From the NCBI GenBank assembly GCA_945878745.1, contig CAMDVY010000187.1, positions 1-6,241 of the forward strand: a stretch of 6,241 nucleotides of DNA. The letters are read 5' to 3'. The notes under the pieces were generated by a model that saw nothing but the letters and a program-made list of their open reading frames with translations, made no database searches and had not been told where the DNA came from. Position 1 is the first letter of the stretch. Each line of letters begins with the position of its first letter. This document shows, piece by piece, positions 6,170 to 6,241 of this stretch. The translations under genes were made by a program, and so were the position numbers. Source of the stretch: Klebsiella pneumoniae. Lineage in GTDB: Bacteria > Pseudomonadota > Gammaproteobacteria > Pseudomonadales > Azotimanducaceae.

Positions 6170-6241
6170 ATGGGCAAGCTGTTCGAGGAGTTGAAGCGCC
6201 GCAAGGTGTTCCGCGTTGCCGCCGTGTATGCCGTGGTGGCC
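6170..6241 (+). CDS. Start of an N-terminally anchored protein (MGKLFEELKRRKVFRVAA type), truncated by window end
   Basis: Only 24 codons are present. The opening MGKLFEELKRRKVFRVAAVY followed by AVVA is a well-known beginning among gammaproteobacterial proteins: a short basic amphipathic segment (ELKRRKVFRV) leading into a single transmembrane helix. In such proteins the helix often precedes a TolB-like or tetratricopeptide-repeat periplasmic part, sometimes with a cyclase or DNA-binding domain at the cytosolic side. Which of these applies here lies beyond the window. The ATG at 6170 has AGGAA (6159-6163) six bases upstream, a reasonable Shine-Dalgarno. The basic residues before the helix predict an inside N-terminus. 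Confidence 0.8.
   Translation, partial: MGKLFEELKRRKVFRVAAVYAVVA

Overview
The window is chromosomal DNA of a GC-rich proteobacterium, most likely a gammaproteobacterium. That placement is inferred from the style of the SelA, SelB and tRNA-Sec sequences and from two protein types at the right end: a short N-terminal-helix protein starting MNWEAIGAVGDL and a protein starting MGKLFEELKRRKVFRVAA. Both types are common in marine and environmental gammaproteobacteria. No species can be named from the sequence alone.

Left (1-1108, minus strand): most of a PLP-dependent group II decarboxylase, closest in its motifs to sphingosine-1-phosphate lyase. Its C-terminus is cut by the window edge. A 100-base divergent intergenic stretch separates it from the next gene and holds a good -10 box for the rightward genes.

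Centre (1209-4589, plus strand): a complete, compact selenocysteine cluster, selA-selB-selC. selA (Sec synthase) and selB (Sec-specific elongation factor) overlap by the four bases ATGA. The tRNA-Sec gene, with anticodon UCA and an encoded CCA end, starts 13 bases after the selB stop. SerRS would charge the tRNA with serine, SelA would convert this to selenocysteine using selenophosphate, and SelB would carry Sec-tRNA to UGA codons marked by a SECIS hairpin. The selenophosphate synthetase gene selD and any selenoprotein gene are not visible here. Two local oddities stand out: a 14-bp tandem duplication has rewritten the SelB C-terminus, and the tRNA acceptor plus T stems appear to make 12 bp instead of the usual bacterial 13.

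Right (4590-6241): the sequence changes character directly after the tRNA 3' end. There is an AT-rich patch with two GTCCCCC direct repeats, then a minus-strand gene of unknown function. Next comes a small minus-strand membrane-anchored protein with a strong Shine-Dalgarno sequence and an apparently premature TAA stop. About 450 bases of probable decayed or non-coding sequence follow, and the window ends with the first 24 codons of a plus-strand N-terminally anchored protein. The position after a tRNA 3' end and the broken reading frames fit an old integration site, but no integrase or second att copy lies in the window.
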